Notes: a model not told the origin generated them from the letters alone. A stretch of 64,000 nucleotides of DNA from Limonium bicolor (GCA_023374045.1 CM041777.1:111875588-111939587), one strand, 5' to 3'; positions 1 to 12,923 are shown, counted from the stretch's first letter. A program made the numbers and translations.

Positions 1-1853
1 TACTTCTCTGTACAACATTACATGGTTTATAGGTTGCATTGAGCTCCATGACAAGGTCGTTGTTCCTTCCATGGTATGCTCCTTCAAGGATGTCAGACTC
101 CCTCCTGACGACTTAAGTTTAAACTGGGTGTTAGTTTCAACCCTTGCGTTTCTGTCACGTTATCTCGTTCAACCATTGTTGATCCAAACACCCTTTTAAG
201 GATAGTTCCTGGGTGTTACTAAGTTATGCCATTTCATCTGGATTGCACTCATTTGTATGTTTAATTTACTACTTCGCTCTGCGTTCTTTGTTGGGCTAAA
301 TATCCTCTTTAGTGAAATTGATATCTCGGGAGTCTCATCCCGATCATTGCACATTAACATATCCATTTTAGGCATTTGCCTCACCATATGTAGGCTGGGT
401 ACTTACTCCAGCTATTATGTTCATCCTCCAAGGTTCTTAAGACATGTGCGAGTTCTTTACTTACTAACCAGTGCACTTCGCACTTGTTCACCTTTAAACA
501 TTTCCTTAAAATGAACTTACTGATTCCTTTAGTTTCTTTAACTTGACTGGGTTCCTTTACTTCAACCATTCGATGGTACTCCATTGCTCTTGCTTGACTT
601 TTACTTCGGACCGTAGTATGGAGTCGACTACTTCCCGTGTTCCAGGCTCCACTCGTATACATACGTGGGGTATCCTACTGATACATTGCTACTTACCTGA
701 CTAACCCATAAGTAGGTCTGTCAGGCCCACAAGCTCCTATCGGAGTGCGGTCGTCCCACATTACAGTTGGTATACTCGTAGTGTCCGTCACACGCCTAGG
801 TGAAGTATTCTGTTGTCAACTCCTCTTATATTATCCTAAGATAATATGCATTCCATGCTTCCCGAACTTAATCAAGGGAAGTTTATCCACCGTTGTATTA
901 TTATGAACTCACTCCATTCCCTCGGGTTGTTACCCTTGGGTTTACCGGTTTCCATCCGGTTGTTTAAAAGTAACTGGGTATAACTTACCTACCATGTGGC
1001 ACTGAGGCCGGTGTAGGTCTTCTGGTCTGGTTTTAAGAAAAGAAGAATTGAAATAAAATGGGTTTGAAAGAAAATCTGGTTTTGAAAAGAGTTTGAAAGA
1101 AAATGATTTTAGGTTTAAAGAAAAATATCCTTGGTTTTACAACGTTTCTTGCCTTATCCAAGTCTAGCTTCCTGCTGACTGGTGTGTTTCCAAGCACTGA
1201 GGTCAGGCTAATAAGCCCTTCCACGGTTATGATGATCTCACTTTACTTCATGGTACTTTACTAAGTACCGGTAATTGTTTAAAATTTCCCGTACAGCCTT
1301 GTTATAGCAGCACTTGCCATGGCAAGTGCGCTATACAATCTGTTTATCGGTTCAATACACATTGATTGCGGTACTGCTTCCGCCCGCTCTAACATCAGTG
1401 GCCTTGCTGGCCCTTACCTGATCTTACAGTCCTAACAACAATCTTCGGGGTACCTCTCACTGTCTTCACATGATAACCATCAACTAGGGTGTTTCCCCTT
1501 CTGGGAGACCCCTTTTTAATTAGCATTGTATCCTCTCATACTACGTTGTAGTTCCTTAACCGGTTGGTATTCCGTTGGTGTATTAGTTAACATTGTAGTC
1601 CCGTAGACACTCGTCTCGGGTTCTACTACTTCACTTCTCCACTGTTGCTCGGTTAGTGCTTGCAAGCTGGTTGTCCTCGACTGCTTCACATGTCGACCCA
1701 GGGTGCTGGAAATTCCATTCTCTTATGCATAAGATTCTTCATTTTTCGCTAACAAGAGCGGTTAATATTGTTAAAATGGAGACCGTCTTCGGAATTCACA
1801 TCTTTCTGGATCTACCGTGTGACAGGTTCTCCGTACTTATAAGGATACTTAGT

Positions 1854-1907
1854 AACAGCCAGATCGGGTTTTCCCGAGTAAGAGATGACTTTCATCTCTC
1901 TGGCGTT
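1854..1907 (-). other. Predicted structured RNA segment in leader of element E
   Basis: Read on the minus strand, a stem AACGCCAG with CTGGC-T-GTT (one bulge) encloses two perfect hairpins: AGAGATGA-aag-TCATCTCT (1881-1899) and TCGGG-AAAA-CCCGA (1864-1877). The same arrangement occurs in element K at 50892-50947, with a different outer-stem sequence that still pairs. Its role as a packaging or dimerisation signal is an inference from its position after the primer site. Confidence 0.55.
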
Positions 1908-2084
1908 CTTTCCAAGTTGTATTATAGGGTTTGTGGAGGGCGGGATGGATACCGTAGGTATCCAGTACACTGGTGTTCCCTAACTAGCGTACTTCTCACG
2001 CTATCACTCAACCCTTAACCCAAAGTACTAAACTCTTAACTCGGTACTTCCTAAGCTCGGTATTTCAGTCATCAGAGCGATCTT

Positions 2085-2097
2085 CGCTCTGATACCA
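2085..2097 (-). other. Primer-binding site of element E (initiator Met tRNA type)
   Basis: The minus strand reads TGGTATCAGAGCG five bases inside the LTR, the standard match to the 3' end of plant initiator-Met tRNA. The site is half of a perfect 9-bp inverted repeat (ATCAGAGCG/CGCTCTGAT, 2071-2093, 5-nt loop). Confidence 0.9.
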
Positions 2098-2102
2098 CTT
2101 TT

Positions 2103-5100
2103 TGTAACACCCCACTTCTAACAACACTTATTAACACATCGCAGCGGAATTCATAACCCAAAACATCACTTAATTCTTTGGTGTTACACGCCGTTAGCCA
2201 CCCACGTGGCTAACGAGGCTAACATACATACATCGTACCGGTCTGATGGACTACATTCCCGAGCAACTACACATTAAACCCGTTTCATGTCCAACACTCA
2301 TCATACACTTATATTACAACTGTACCGAGTACTTACTAACTAAGCCGATACAATTCGGTCTTACTACACCTTACATGTTCACTTTGAATTCTACCATGCT
2401 CACAACTACCCTCCTACTCTCGAACGGCTACCAGCTCATTGTACCTGTAAAGTAATGGGAGCCCCCAAAGGGGGTCAGCACCTTTGCTGGTATGGTATCC
2501 CGCAGCCCGCATGCTACGGGCCACGCACAACTATTTGTCGTCTTAGCATGCGTTGATTTATTCAAACATGCACAAACTCACATACATACATGCTTATAAG
2601 CAACATCCATTAACAGAATACAACCGCCGTTAGCATACCAGCATAACAACACACTCCTCTATAACATACATAACTTAATTTCACTCTTCTTAGAGTACAT
2701 GAACTTCGCTTTGGGAGTGTCGGGGATATAAGCCCGAGCACAACATACATACATTTCTTTACTTGAGTGGCGGCCTCATATAGGACCGTCACAACATACA
2801 TATTTCCCCCTAACTCCAATAGTGATGAGGTAGGTAAGCCTTGGTTAAGCTTGTGGGTAACAGAGAGGGAGTCGAGCAACATAGGCGTCAACACCCTAAC
2901 AACATTACACATAATTTCCCTCCTAGCCCGATATGGAGGTCGGGTAGGTAAGCTTTGGCTAAGCTAATGGGAGGTCGAAATCCAATGAAGGAAACAACCC
3001 TTAACATAACAGGATGGGAGTTAATCCACATATATGTATTAACTCCCAAACAACACGCGCGACCGGCACACACCGGATTCCTCTCCATACATAACATATA
3101 CTTATTAGTTAGAGGTTCCCTTATGGAACTTATCACATACATACATCGCAGAGTGTTACTAACTCGGTTAGTCACATAAGGGGGGTATTATCCCTTTTTA
3201 GCAAACATGGATATCTGTATCCGATAACAACAACAACACACCAAACAACTCACATACATCACACATAATCACAACATATACTAACGCACCGATAGCCGTG
3301 GTTAGAACGTTCCCATGGGTTGGGACGTTTATTCCGCATACCGAACTCTTATGTGAACCTAAGGTCGGTTATCTATTATTTAACACATAACTAAGGTTAA
3401 GCGGTATCGGAATTATTTACGCCACAATAATGAATTACTGTAAACTCATTTCATGCTTTATCTTGCAAGGTGGCAACACACAGAAAACATGTTGGCATAC
3501 AAGCCGGTGTAATCCGTTAGGACACAGGTTGCAAGAAAACCATACCTGTCACCGAAGATGCACTCTAATGTGCCATCGCATGTTCCTTGAAAATCTTGTA
3601 CAACTGGTAACATTATAACTATCTTTATTAATATCGGAGTAACATAATTATTTAACGACTAATGCGCCCATGATTAACCCCGTTCGATAGTTTTATAACT
3701 TTACATTTGTATTACAACTTCTTACCACTCAATCCCCATTATAACTTACTTAATTTATCCTTAACAACCTTATAATCTTAACTTTAAGCATTAAGGTTTA
3801 CTTAATCTTAACTTAATTACTTAAGTTCTTAGGGTCCCAATCATCACTACCCTATTAATGGCACACCTTAATACCAATTAACATTCTTAGAATTAATTTT
3901 TTTTTTTTTTTTTTGTTAAGGGTCGACCGACCCACCGACCGACCCAACCCCTGGGGGTCCGTTCCAGTAACTTTCTGGTTCAGACAGCAACCTTAGACCG
4001 ACCCCGACCGACCCATCCTTACGGGTCGGTCCATTGCCGAAACTTCCCGTCCTTTGGAAATTCTCCTACCGACCCAAGGCTAAGCCGACCGACCCAAAAC
4101 CCTCTGGGTCGGTCCATTACCGAAACTTTCTGGCTGGCTTAACATGGTCCGACCGACCCAGAACTGGGTCGACCCTGGGTCGGTCCACTACAGATTTTTC
4201 TCTTAATTTATTCTTTCAACTCCAAACTTTTCCTCATATATCCTAATATGTTCTAACCCCATTTGGACCTTCGAACACATCTTAATCCCCCCCTAAACAC
4301 ACATAAAACTCATCTTTTAATTCCTTAAGCCTTTACTCATTCCTCCTCAAAATACCTAACACTTACAATGTCTTCTCTCCATTAGTCACACAAGAACACC
4401 TAAAATCACCAAGACCCTCTCAACCATAACACCATCATCAAACACTCATTTCCATAGAAATTTTGACATAACTTTCCCATAATCTCTACATATTCATCCT
4501 CATCAATCATCATCAAAACTCAACCTCTTCATTCCTAATCTAGCCACACCCTTTTCAAGGGTCCTAACAGCACACAATAAACCTCAACTCATCAACATCA
4601 ACATATCACCATAACTCCATAAACACAATACCAATCTCCACTTTAAAATATTTGGCTCTTAAGGCCTTCAATTCAACTATTAATTCTTAAATCTCTCCAC
4701 ACCAACTAGACACATTTTCATCACACATTTCATTCCACAATTTGGGTTCATTAACTTGTTTACCCATCCCAAACATTCAAACAATTTTAACAATGTTTAA
4801 GGTAGTGTTCTTACCTTTTTTCACAAGTCTCTCATTAATTTCCTCTTGCTCCTCATCTCCTCAAAATCGGTCAAGAGGGAATGGAGTTTCCAAACTCCAT
4901 CCCAACATTCAAGAACACAAAAATACATTTCATTAATTATCCAAACCCTCAAGAACTTTAAATCGATTTAAGGCTTAAAACAAGGTTAGGGTTTACCTTT
5001 TGGAACCCTTTAAGAGAGGTTCTCACCCTTGAATCAAGAAGGGAATCATTCCACCATTGGAGGGTTGTAATGAAGCTCAAAATCAAGAAGAAAACAAGGT

Positions 5101-6113
5101 GTGAGAGAGAGCCAAAATCGGCCAAGGCATGAAAATGGGAAAAATGAGTTTTTCTCTTGAATTTTTTTACCTTGTTTGAAAGAGGAGACTCCAAGCTACA
5201 AGATGGTGTGCTTTTCTCTTCAAATGGGAAAAACCCATGGAGATGAAGTTCTTCATTTTCGAATTTTGAAAAGAGGGAAAGGTAGAGCTTGATGAGAGGA
5301 AGAAGATATGTGATTAGTTTTTCGTTTGGAGCATGAACGAAGCTTGGGCAAGAGGAGAAAGGTGGGAAGCCATTGAAGGGGCTTCAAAATCGCAACACAC
5401 AGAGAGGAGGGAGGAAAATCGCTGGAGGAAAAAGGAAAGAACGTGGGAAGAAGGAGAAAGGAAAAAGAAGAGAGAAAAAAATAAAGGAGGAGAGAGAAGA
5501 ATAAAGGGGTAGTTGTACCCTTTTGCTTTTTGGCTCTTTTGACTTAATTAATTAGCTAACTAGTCATGTGTGAGGGGCTATCTTCATTAATAACCGGCCC
5601 ACATAACTGTTACAGGCTGGAGCGTTTTTCGTCTTTACAGAAAACGCCCGTTAATTTACCCGGTTTAGCACTATTCACTAACCGGGCCCGTTTTCCGGAA
5701 TTTCTCGTTTCTTAAATTTCAATGGTTATCATACTCCCATTAATTCTTATTTATAGTTATATGGTAAACTATAATTTTTACGGGGTCATTTGACTGTTTA
5801 AAGTCACGTTTTCGGGTATTCTGAAAAACGTGCTTTAGACTCCGTATAGCGTTTTAACGCCTTATTTGAATCCGTTTTCTTCCGGAATTTTTCCCACATG
5901 TTCTTAGTATGTAATTAGGGTTTAAACATAATTTGTAACCCTAGTGAAGGTTTATACCTCCTAAAATTTAAAACGCGTTTTCACATTTTGTGACTTTTTA
6001 CGCATTTTATTTCTTTTTGGTTTTTATTTCTTCGCCAATGATCTTAAGGACTTAATCAGCCTTAGAAATAATAATCACATATCTAATTAACATATTAAGG
6101 TTGGGTTATTTCA
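2103..6113 (-). mobile_element. 5' LTR of element E (long-LTR Ty3 family)
   Basis: On the plus strand it starts TGTAACACCCC and ends GGTTATTTCA; read on the minus strand it begins TGAAATAACCC and ends GGGGTGTTACA, then five bases and a primer-binding site. Both ends match LTRs a and b, including the AACCT...ATTAA words after the start and the CGCTG words before the end. It is 4,011 bp. It was inserted into LTR f, which resumes at 6114, so CAGGT (6114-6118) should be one TSD copy; the other lies off-window. The stretch 4200-5500 holds the CT-rich leader (GA-rich on the plus strand) with several AAG|GTAA donor-like sites on the minus strand. No gene is seen inside. Confidence 0.88.
3922..4195. 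repeat. GGTCGGTC inverted-repeat minisatellite in LTR E
   Basis: Repeated CCGACC and GGTCGG words, several as inverted pairs around short spacers. Related arrays with the same core occur in LTRs a, b and c at the corresponding place. Confidence 0.75.
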
Positions 6114-7685
6114 CAGGTTACTTGTTATTCAGAGATACCGGATGTAGTTAGTCATGGGGACTGACTTAGTTTTATTACCATTTAGATCATACTTCAGACG
6201 GAGGTGCTTGACGACTAGTGGTCTACACTGCGCATCCTAGGTCTTGGTGAACGGTATGTAAAGGGTTTGATCCGGGTTGTCCTAAGGAATTCCTTGGGCT
6301 CGGATTGGTTGATATAACTTGTGTTTATGTGTGTGGAATACATGTATGTGATTAATGTTACTGCATTAATTATTTATGCACGAGCGTCCTATGGGACTAA
6401 CACTACGTCGACTATAGATCGACTTATATAAAACTACATATACGTTATGCGATGACAAGACGGTTACTTGATATAATACCCATAGTATTAATATTAAGTA
6501 TGGTAACCTAAGTAAAACACTTAGGAACGAGTCACGACATTGTCGTCCTAGAGCATGATCTCGAACATGAATAAACCTAGATTACTTCTAGGTATGCGTG
6601 AGATCCATTGGGCAGTCTAACTAAAAATTATATTCTCCATAAGACTAAGCAGATCTTAAACATTATGAGAGAGAGATGGTATGAGTTGAGGTGAGGAATC
6701 CCGGGGTAGTTTACGAACTACTTGGTTGCGCATTTGTCCTGAGGGGTTCCCGATGGGTTCCGCTCCAGGTTTATACCCATTCGAGCCCTATTTGGATCGT
6801 GGGTCAGGTAGCTACGGCTTTTATATAGACGTCTTACGAGACATAAAGAATAGTCAGGGGCCTCCGGACCTCTGGCGAAATGAGCAATTTTTGTGTGTGT
6901 ACGGGAGGACTACGTCCATGGTGAGGTTATAGGGTTGTCTTAACATGACGCCCAACTGGTATTAATAAACATGGTTTGGGTGGGCCTTAAAGGCCAAGGT
7001 AATTAACTATGGAAATGGTACGCTACGACGATTGTACATTGTACATTATACTGCTATTATTTCGATACGTTCGATATACAATTGTTGTTGTGATATTTTA
7101 TGACTGTTTGAATTGGTGGATGGCTGAATGGTTATGAATGTTTGGATGAAGGATTATTATATATACATATATTACAGTATGTGATTAAACTGTAAAATGG
7201 CACAAGCATGAAACCAATCTAATAATAAGATGGTTAAAATGACTAAGTGACCATTAGGGTCCAGGCCCAGCATACTCAGCGTCTATCGCTGATACTACAC
7301 CATATGCAGGTTGTTGATTATTGTCGAAGCCGAAGAGCGGGAACAGGGTAATTAGAGTTTACTTTGATTACCGTACAAGGAGTTGTTGTATAAAAATGAA
7401 GATGGTGAATTGTATTATGGTACGGTTATGTATATTGGGATTTGGGTAGACTCAGTTGTCGATGTTTATGGTTTGGACTTGTATGTATAGGAGTTCTCGT
7501 TATCACAGCGGTTAGTAGTTGTTTATGTTGGAAGTTGGATATAGTTTGGCTTTGTTACTTGTATGGGCGAGTAATGGCCGGTGACACCCGAGTGAGTATT
7601 GTTTATTGTTATTAATTCTTCCGTTGTAAGACGTTTTATTTATTGCTACGAGAGAGATTAGGTGTTTAAGGAGAGGGGTGTTACA
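6114..7685 (+). mobile_element. LTR f, 3' part (interrupted by element E)
   Basis: It ends GAGGGGTGTTACA at 7685 and is recognisably the same family as LTR F on the other strand at 58391-63794: the CGGTATTTC...GTAGTTAGTC words near 6140 and the CTCAGCGTCTATCGCTGA hairpin at 7275 both recur there. The first bases align to an interior point of F, so the 5' part must lie beyond element E, off the left edge. The flank CGTCA (7686-7690) would be one TSD copy. Confidence 0.82.
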
Positions 7686-8803
7686 CGTCAATGTCCTGCC
7701 GGACACCAGATGCACGACACATTCAAGACTTTGAATGTGCCGGACACGAAACATCCGACAATACACCCTACGTTCAAATTTAAATGCCACTCTCTTGCTC
7801 GAGTAGGAATACAAGAAACTCATCACCTATTATCGAATCGAGCAAATCATGCCACGAAATGAACAAGATAATGGGAGAAGAGGGTTAATTCGTAATCTTA
7901 GTCTTGCTCCCACTGAGGCGTAGAAGACAACGTTATAGACCATTAAGGTTGTCTAACCTATTCTACGATGGACTTTTCTTCCTTAAGTAAACTTTGCATA
8001 AAGAGTGAGGAGTGATCACTAATTCACTTGCAATAAAACCAAAATCATAATGAACGCTTGAAAATTGTATTAAAATAATCATTTGTTACAAGGAAGGAAT
8101 TCATCCCTAACCACAACTAGCAAGGATTCCTACTTCACCATCCACTCAAATAAAGAAGACATACATAAGGGAAGAATGGTCATAGCCTTAACCCTGACAA
8201 AGATCTTCTCTTCTTTTTCGTGGATGGATCTGTAGAATGCCTTGGGACACCAACAATGGAATGAGGGCGGAATTTAATTAGAAATGGCGTGTTTGTGGTA
8301 TGTTGAAGTGTCAGAATTGATGCAGACTCTTGGCGCATTTATAAGCCTCAATCGGTGCCTTGCCGGGCGCGTGCCAGATAAGGAGTAGCCGACACATGTG
8401 AAAGTGTCAACTGCTCAATGTCGAAACCGCCAAATCTGCGTGAAACGTGCATGCCGGACAAGAGATGCCACACCATACCCGGCATCACCAAATTACCAAC
8501 GTCAAACTGCCATCATTTGGTCAACCGTGGCGACTCTTCACTTATGCCAGATGGAATGTACCCGGCATCGTGTCCGGCAAAGCCTCTTTTCTGCTCTATG
8601 CTTGTGCCGTGCAGGAGTTTACCCGGCCTCCAGTCCGGCATCCTAGGTCAAAATGATTTCCTTGTACGAAAACATGTAAAAACATAAATCTGAACAAATA
8701 ATAGACTTATAGAAATTAACACAAATACTAACTATTTAACCTTCTTTAGACTAAATTATCTATAAATTCTAGTACATAAATACGATAAGTCTGCGGCTTA
8801 TCA
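7686..8803 (-). mobile_element. Athila-like LTR remnant (element G)
   Basis: Read on the minus strand, an LTR begins TGATAAGCC at 8803, directly after a polypurine-like tract and the GCTCGAGGACTAGC motif typical of the 3' end of Athila/Tat internal regions; element H has the same arrangement before its right LTR. The LTR has at least five TGCCGGACA/TGTCCGGCA words (7697, 7737, 8452, 8571, 8633), an inverted-motif style shared with H and L. The left boundary is not defined because LTR f was inserted there. Confidence 0.6.
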
Positions 8804-8817
8804 AGGCCCTACACTTA
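8804..8817 (-). other. Polypurine-like tract of element G
   Basis: The minus strand reads TAAGTGTAGGGCCT immediately before the LTR start. It corresponds to AAGTGTGGGGGAATT in element H. Confidence 0.6.
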
Positions 8818-10216
8818 CCTTTTGCTAGTCCTCGAGCAAACTAGATGAGAAAGGAGCAAATACTTATGCACAAACAGAGAAACTCTTGAATGACAATAGA
8901 TATACATTCCCACATCTGACTTCATTTCATAAGTATCCACTTAATCTTCCTTATCTATCAAAAACATACTACTGGTATAAAAAAAATTTCAAACCGATCA
9001 AAACTTTTGTGGGCTATTTGCATAAGGATTTTGTAATCTCTCCTTTTTCCGGTTCCATCAATTCAAACCTATTTTCAAGAGTTTCTGATGGGCCAAGACA
9101 CTCATCAATGGCTTTTAAGTCCAACCTTGTTTTGCAAGGTTTCTGATCAACCATGATTGTTGCATTGAAAACAGGAATTTAGGAGAAAAAACAAAAGAAA
9201 ACTCTCGTTTCTTGCTTTTATTTTGAGGTAATTTTTTTCAACCTCAGGAATATATGCTTTTCCTTTGGAAGAAGATTTTTTTTTCTTTTTTTTCTTTTTT
9301 TCTTCTTCTTTTGCACAAAAACCCTTTTTAAGATTTTCACCCAAAAGACTTTTCGCAGTTTGAAAAAAAGAGAAAATATTACCCAGAAGCACATAAAGGA
9401 AAGAACTAGGAGATAGATCATATACTTATGTGAAATAAAAGATCAAATTAAAAACAGGAATCTACAAGTCATTAGAGTTACCTCTTGAGAGAACAAGCAT
9501 TATTCATTCCTAATCTCATCTCAATCAAAACCAAAAAGCTTAGTAAAACATTGATAAAACTCACAACTTATGTATATTATTCACAAAAATTTATTTTTTA
9601 ATTTTTAAGGGGGTCCCCTGCCATACACTTGGCAGGAACACTATCCCCAGTGTTCAAAAGAGAAAAGAAAAATGGATTTTTTTTGGAACAGTAGAAGAAT
9701 AACTTACCATGAATCAATTAACAAATAAAACAACATAACAATAAAAGAAAAGATTAAAGGGAAAGAGAGGAGATCCCTTGAGAAGATGAATGCGTTGAGG
9801 AGAAACCACCCTACACTTAGCCTTTGGCTATTTGGCATTATCAGAGATCTTGGACATAATGGTGACCGAATTCGCATGCTCCCTTGGATTGGTTTGCGTT
9901 AGAGGGGAGGATGACCTTGTTGTCTCGTTGTGCCAGAAGTTTGCTGTAAGCGGCATGCAACGTATTATGCTCTTTGCGAATGGTCGAGATCTCGTGTGGA
10001 TCTCGGGTTCTGTTCAATCAGTCGGACATCAGCCGCTCAATTCAGAAATCTCGGCCTCTGATGGAGATGTAGGGTGGGATTGTCGGTTAGAAGGGACTCC
10101 TCCATAAGGAGTCTGCATGTACCCTCCTGACCTCCCTGGTAGCCGACTTGATTTTGGAAGTTCTGAGGGGGTTGGTTCCCCTGCTGCCATGGCCGCCTAT
10201 ACCCTGGTTGCTCACT
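8818..10216 (-). mobile_element. 3' internal region of Athila-like element G
   Basis: Continues from the polypurine tract. A second tract-like motif (minus CTAAGTGTAGGGTGG, 9806-9820) mirrors the repeated tracts of element H. On the minus strand, 9830-10110 can be read as a degraded reading frame ending in a low-complexity tail like the end of the H 3' ORF, but stops interrupt it and the match is weak. The rest is AT-rich and non-coding as far as I can see. Confidence 0.5.
9618..9655. other. Two adjacent perfect hairpins in element G
   Basis: CTGCCA-TACACT-TGGCAG (9618-9635) is followed directly by GAACACT-ATCCCC-AGTGTTC (9636-9655). Function unknown. Confidence 0.6.
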
Positions 10217-10262
10217 GTTATACCCAAAATTTCAACCCCCCGGATAGTCTAAGGCATACGTG
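10217..10262 (+). mobile_element. Possible LTR start, cut by gap
   Basis: TGTTATACCCAAAATTTC resembles the 5' end of common plant LTRs. The sequence is lost into the gap after 46 bp, so no partner end or TSD can be checked. Confidence 0.3.
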
Positions 10263-10762
10263 NNNNNNNNNNNNNNNNNNNNNNNNNNNNNNNNNNNNNN
10301 NNNNNNNNNNNNNNNNNNNNNNNNNNNNNNNNNNNNNNNNNNNNNNNNNNNNNNNNNNNNNNNNNNNNNNNNNNNNNNNNNNNNNNNNNNNNNNNNNNNN
10401 NNNNNNNNNNNNNNNNNNNNNNNNNNNNNNNNNNNNNNNNNNNNNNNNNNNNNNNNNNNNNNNNNNNNNNNNNNNNNNNNNNNNNNNNNNNNNNNNNNNN
10501 NNNNNNNNNNNNNNNNNNNNNNNNNNNNNNNNNNNNNNNNNNNNNNNNNNNNNNNNNNNNNNNNNNNNNNNNNNNNNNNNNNNNNNNNNNNNNNNNNNNN
10601 NNNNNNNNNNNNNNNNNNNNNNNNNNNNNNNNNNNNNNNNNNNNNNNNNNNNNNNNNNNNNNNNNNNNNNNNNNNNNNNNNNNNNNNNNNNNNNNNNNNN
10701 NNNNNNNNNNNNNNNNNNNNNNNNNNNNNNNNNNNNNNNNNNNNNNNNNNNNNNNNNNNNNN
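10263..10762. other. Assembly gap (500 N)
   Basis: Exactly 500 N, a conventional placeholder length. Order and distance across it are unknown, and open frames spanning it are meaningless. Confidence 0.98.
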
Positions 10763-11215
10763 GTTGTGCCTCCCTGTTCCGCCTCCAAGACGCCTACAAA
10801 GAGGCGGTACTCTCTTGTTGTGTCCACCATGCGGTTGCCCATGTGGTGTCCGCTAGTTATCGGGCGGTCGTGCCCCTCTCTTCCGCCTGGCGGTTGCGAT
10901 CACTCACGTCCGCCTGATGGGTGCGGACCCCATTCTCCATGCGATATTATATATATTATATATTATATAACAATCTTCAACCGGCTCTACATTCTTCGTT
11001 ATAAGTCCGTCTTCCGACCCGTTTGCGTATGCGTTCGTCTCTTTGTCTACTTTACTTCCAGCTTGGTTTTCCTCATGTTAAACCAATAAATTTGTGAGAT
11101 AAACAATAAAACATAAACTAGAGGAAAACTAACCGAAGTGGAGAAATGAGCAAGAAAAGTGCTAATATTATATATGAAATACACCTATAAAACATGCTCA
11201 TTTAGACACTTATCA
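10763..11215 (-). mobile_element. Athila-like LTR remnant L
   Basis: Read on the minus strand, it begins TGATAAGTGTC at 11215, followed by GAGCATGTTTTATAGGTGTA, a start typical of Athila/Tat LTRs. It carries a GTCCGC...GCGGAC hairpin (10908-10928, 9-nt loop) like those of H. The 3' part lies in the gap. Right flank GGGAT may be a TSD copy, but it cannot be checked. Confidence 0.5.
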
Positions 11216-12849
11216 GGGATTAAGTAGTAAACCACAGGGAGAATAATGATGGTGAGAAGAAATTAATATGCACACAAGAACCTAAGAAAACAAGCTTAAA
11301 AAATAATGAGAAGTAAATGATTTTGTGATTAAGTATGAGTTGTAAGGAACTAGTAATTGTAAATTGGGAACATTAATGAAGGAACGGGTTAGGTCAATAA
11401 TAGATAATTAACCGTACAACTCCGTGTATGTTATAGGACTCGAATAGTTGAACCTCGAAGGTAAATCGGAGTCCGAGTACGACGGTGAACGGTATGATTT
11501 TCTCATGCCCTGTATGCTACCGAAGTTACTCTGATTTGTGTGTGTGTGTGTTGTGTGCTATCACCTAAATAAGATAAATGCACGAATCGGATTTACTACA
11601 CTTCCTTATGCTTGAGCTGTTTACACCTTGTTGAATTATGCTTGAACTTTGAAGTTTGTATAATTCATGAAAGATATGATTGATGATGAAGTGTTTGATT
11701 GTGGTTATGCAAATGTGTTGACCTTGACTTAGTGATAGTGAAATGATTCTCACTAAATCACTAACCATGTAACCCTACTAACTTTGAGTAAATTGGTAAA
11801 TTGGAGTATGTAAGAAGTCCGATATAGTTTCGGCCATGCGTGAGGATGAGGAGACACGAGAGGTTGGATCCGATTCCTGGACTAATCTTTCTCATGATCC
11901 AAACCCCTTAAATGGATGCAACCTTGGGAAGCAAACCAAACTAAAGCCCGGTGGTGAGACGGTGTAGTCTCTGCCCGGAGGTCACACTGACCTGGCTTAA
12001 GTATAATGTAAGAAAGGAAGTAATTGTATGAGTAAGACCAAGGCTAGTGTAAGTCGTATGGTCCCGAGTAAAAGAGTAAGGAACATCCGATTAACCCGGA
12101 TGGGTAACTGACTAACAAGAAGGAAGTAAGAACTTGAGATGTGTATTATTATGTTTGGTTGACTTGTGAATTGTCTTCCATTTGTATGTACGGTACTCTT
12201 GGTATGTATACGCCTTGTATGATTATAATGTTATATGTAATAGCATGTATGCATGTATAAAATGAACCTCATGTGACAAAGTAGTCAGCGTACCCCCGTT
12301 AGCACGCGGGGTATGTGAATTTCATGTCAGCAATTTGCTGAGCCCCTTGGAGCACTGTTTTTATTTCTTCCAGGTACTCGTGAAGGATAATGGTCGTGTC
12401 AAGACCAAGATGAATACTTTTTGTGTAGTTAGTAGATTAAGAATGGTGTACCGAGTTGTACATGACTTATAGCCTTTTTGAGTAGCCGGTGTACTATGTG
12501 GTACACCCATTTGGATATTTGGAAATGTGAACTTTGTAAAAATGAGTAGGTTGATAAACTCATAGCTTTTGTAAACTTGCAAGAAAGGGATATAATTGGT
12601 TATGATTTTTGTATACTCGGTAATCAAATGTTGTAAGTAAATGATGCAGATGTAATGGGAAGTGTTTAAGGAAGCTCGGTATATTTCTATTTATTAGACC
12701 GTTACTGTATGTAGAGTAGGCCTTGTTAGTTGTATGGGCGACTAACAACATTGTATCTCCCGCCGTTTGCACTTGTATTTCTGCTGCGAGTAGTAAGGTG
12801 ACCGAGACGATTAGACAATAATTAGAGGATTAGCGGTAGGGGTGTTACA
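11216..12849 (+). mobile_element. LTR d, 3' part (same family as LTR c)
   Basis: From about 11280 onward it is collinear with LTR c (38090-39616): shared words include TACGACGGTGAACGGTATGATTT, the GCACGAATCGGA stretch, CTAAAGCCCGGTGG, and GCCCCTTGG before a splice-acceptor-like tract (CAG at 12371). It ends GGGGTGTTACA at 12849, directly abutting LINE sequence. The first half of the LTR is missing where LTR L abuts. Confidence 0.8.
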
Positions 12850-12923
12850 AATCCCCCACAAATGGGACACCATTCCATCACATCAAGACTACACCTCTGT
12901 CTCAAGAGGCTTTGCAAGGAAAT
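12850..12923 (-). pseudogene. LINE fragment 6: zinc-binding CPIC region of ORF2
   Basis: Minus-strand translation gives a C-S-L-D then W-C-P-I-C-G motif, the C-terminal zinc-binding domain (zf-RVT type) that follows the reverse transcriptase in plant L1-type LINEs. It continues fragment 5 across LTR a: the TSD GAAAT is at 12919-12923 and 17321-17325. It is cut on the left by LTR d, and the rest of the LINE 3' end is not found. Confidence 0.75.

Larger units (their letters stand above)
1..2102 (-). mobile_element. Internal region of long-LTR element E (5' part, non-coding)
   Basis: This is the start of the internal domain of a minus-strand LTR retrotransposon; it begins at the primer-binding site next to the LTR at 2103 and runs off the left edge. 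I find no gag, protease or RT motif in the first 2.1 kb; open frames are under 125 codons and none resembles a known retroelement protein. The leader closely matches that of giant element K: the primer-site hairpin, the words that follow it and a structured segment near 1854-1907. The family is inferred to be Ty3, long-LTR type, from the LTR ends and the initiator-Met primer site. It may be a non-autonomous element, but coding sequence could lie further left. Confidence 0.7.

Noticed and set aside
9147..9421. Lys-rich open frames on the minus strand
   Set aside because: They are a product of the T-rich run at 9,270-9,310; no conserved domain.
10117..10917. Open frames of about 200-266 codons across the first gap
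   Set aside because: Most of their length is N; no coding evidence on either side. The same applies to frames across 57891-58390.
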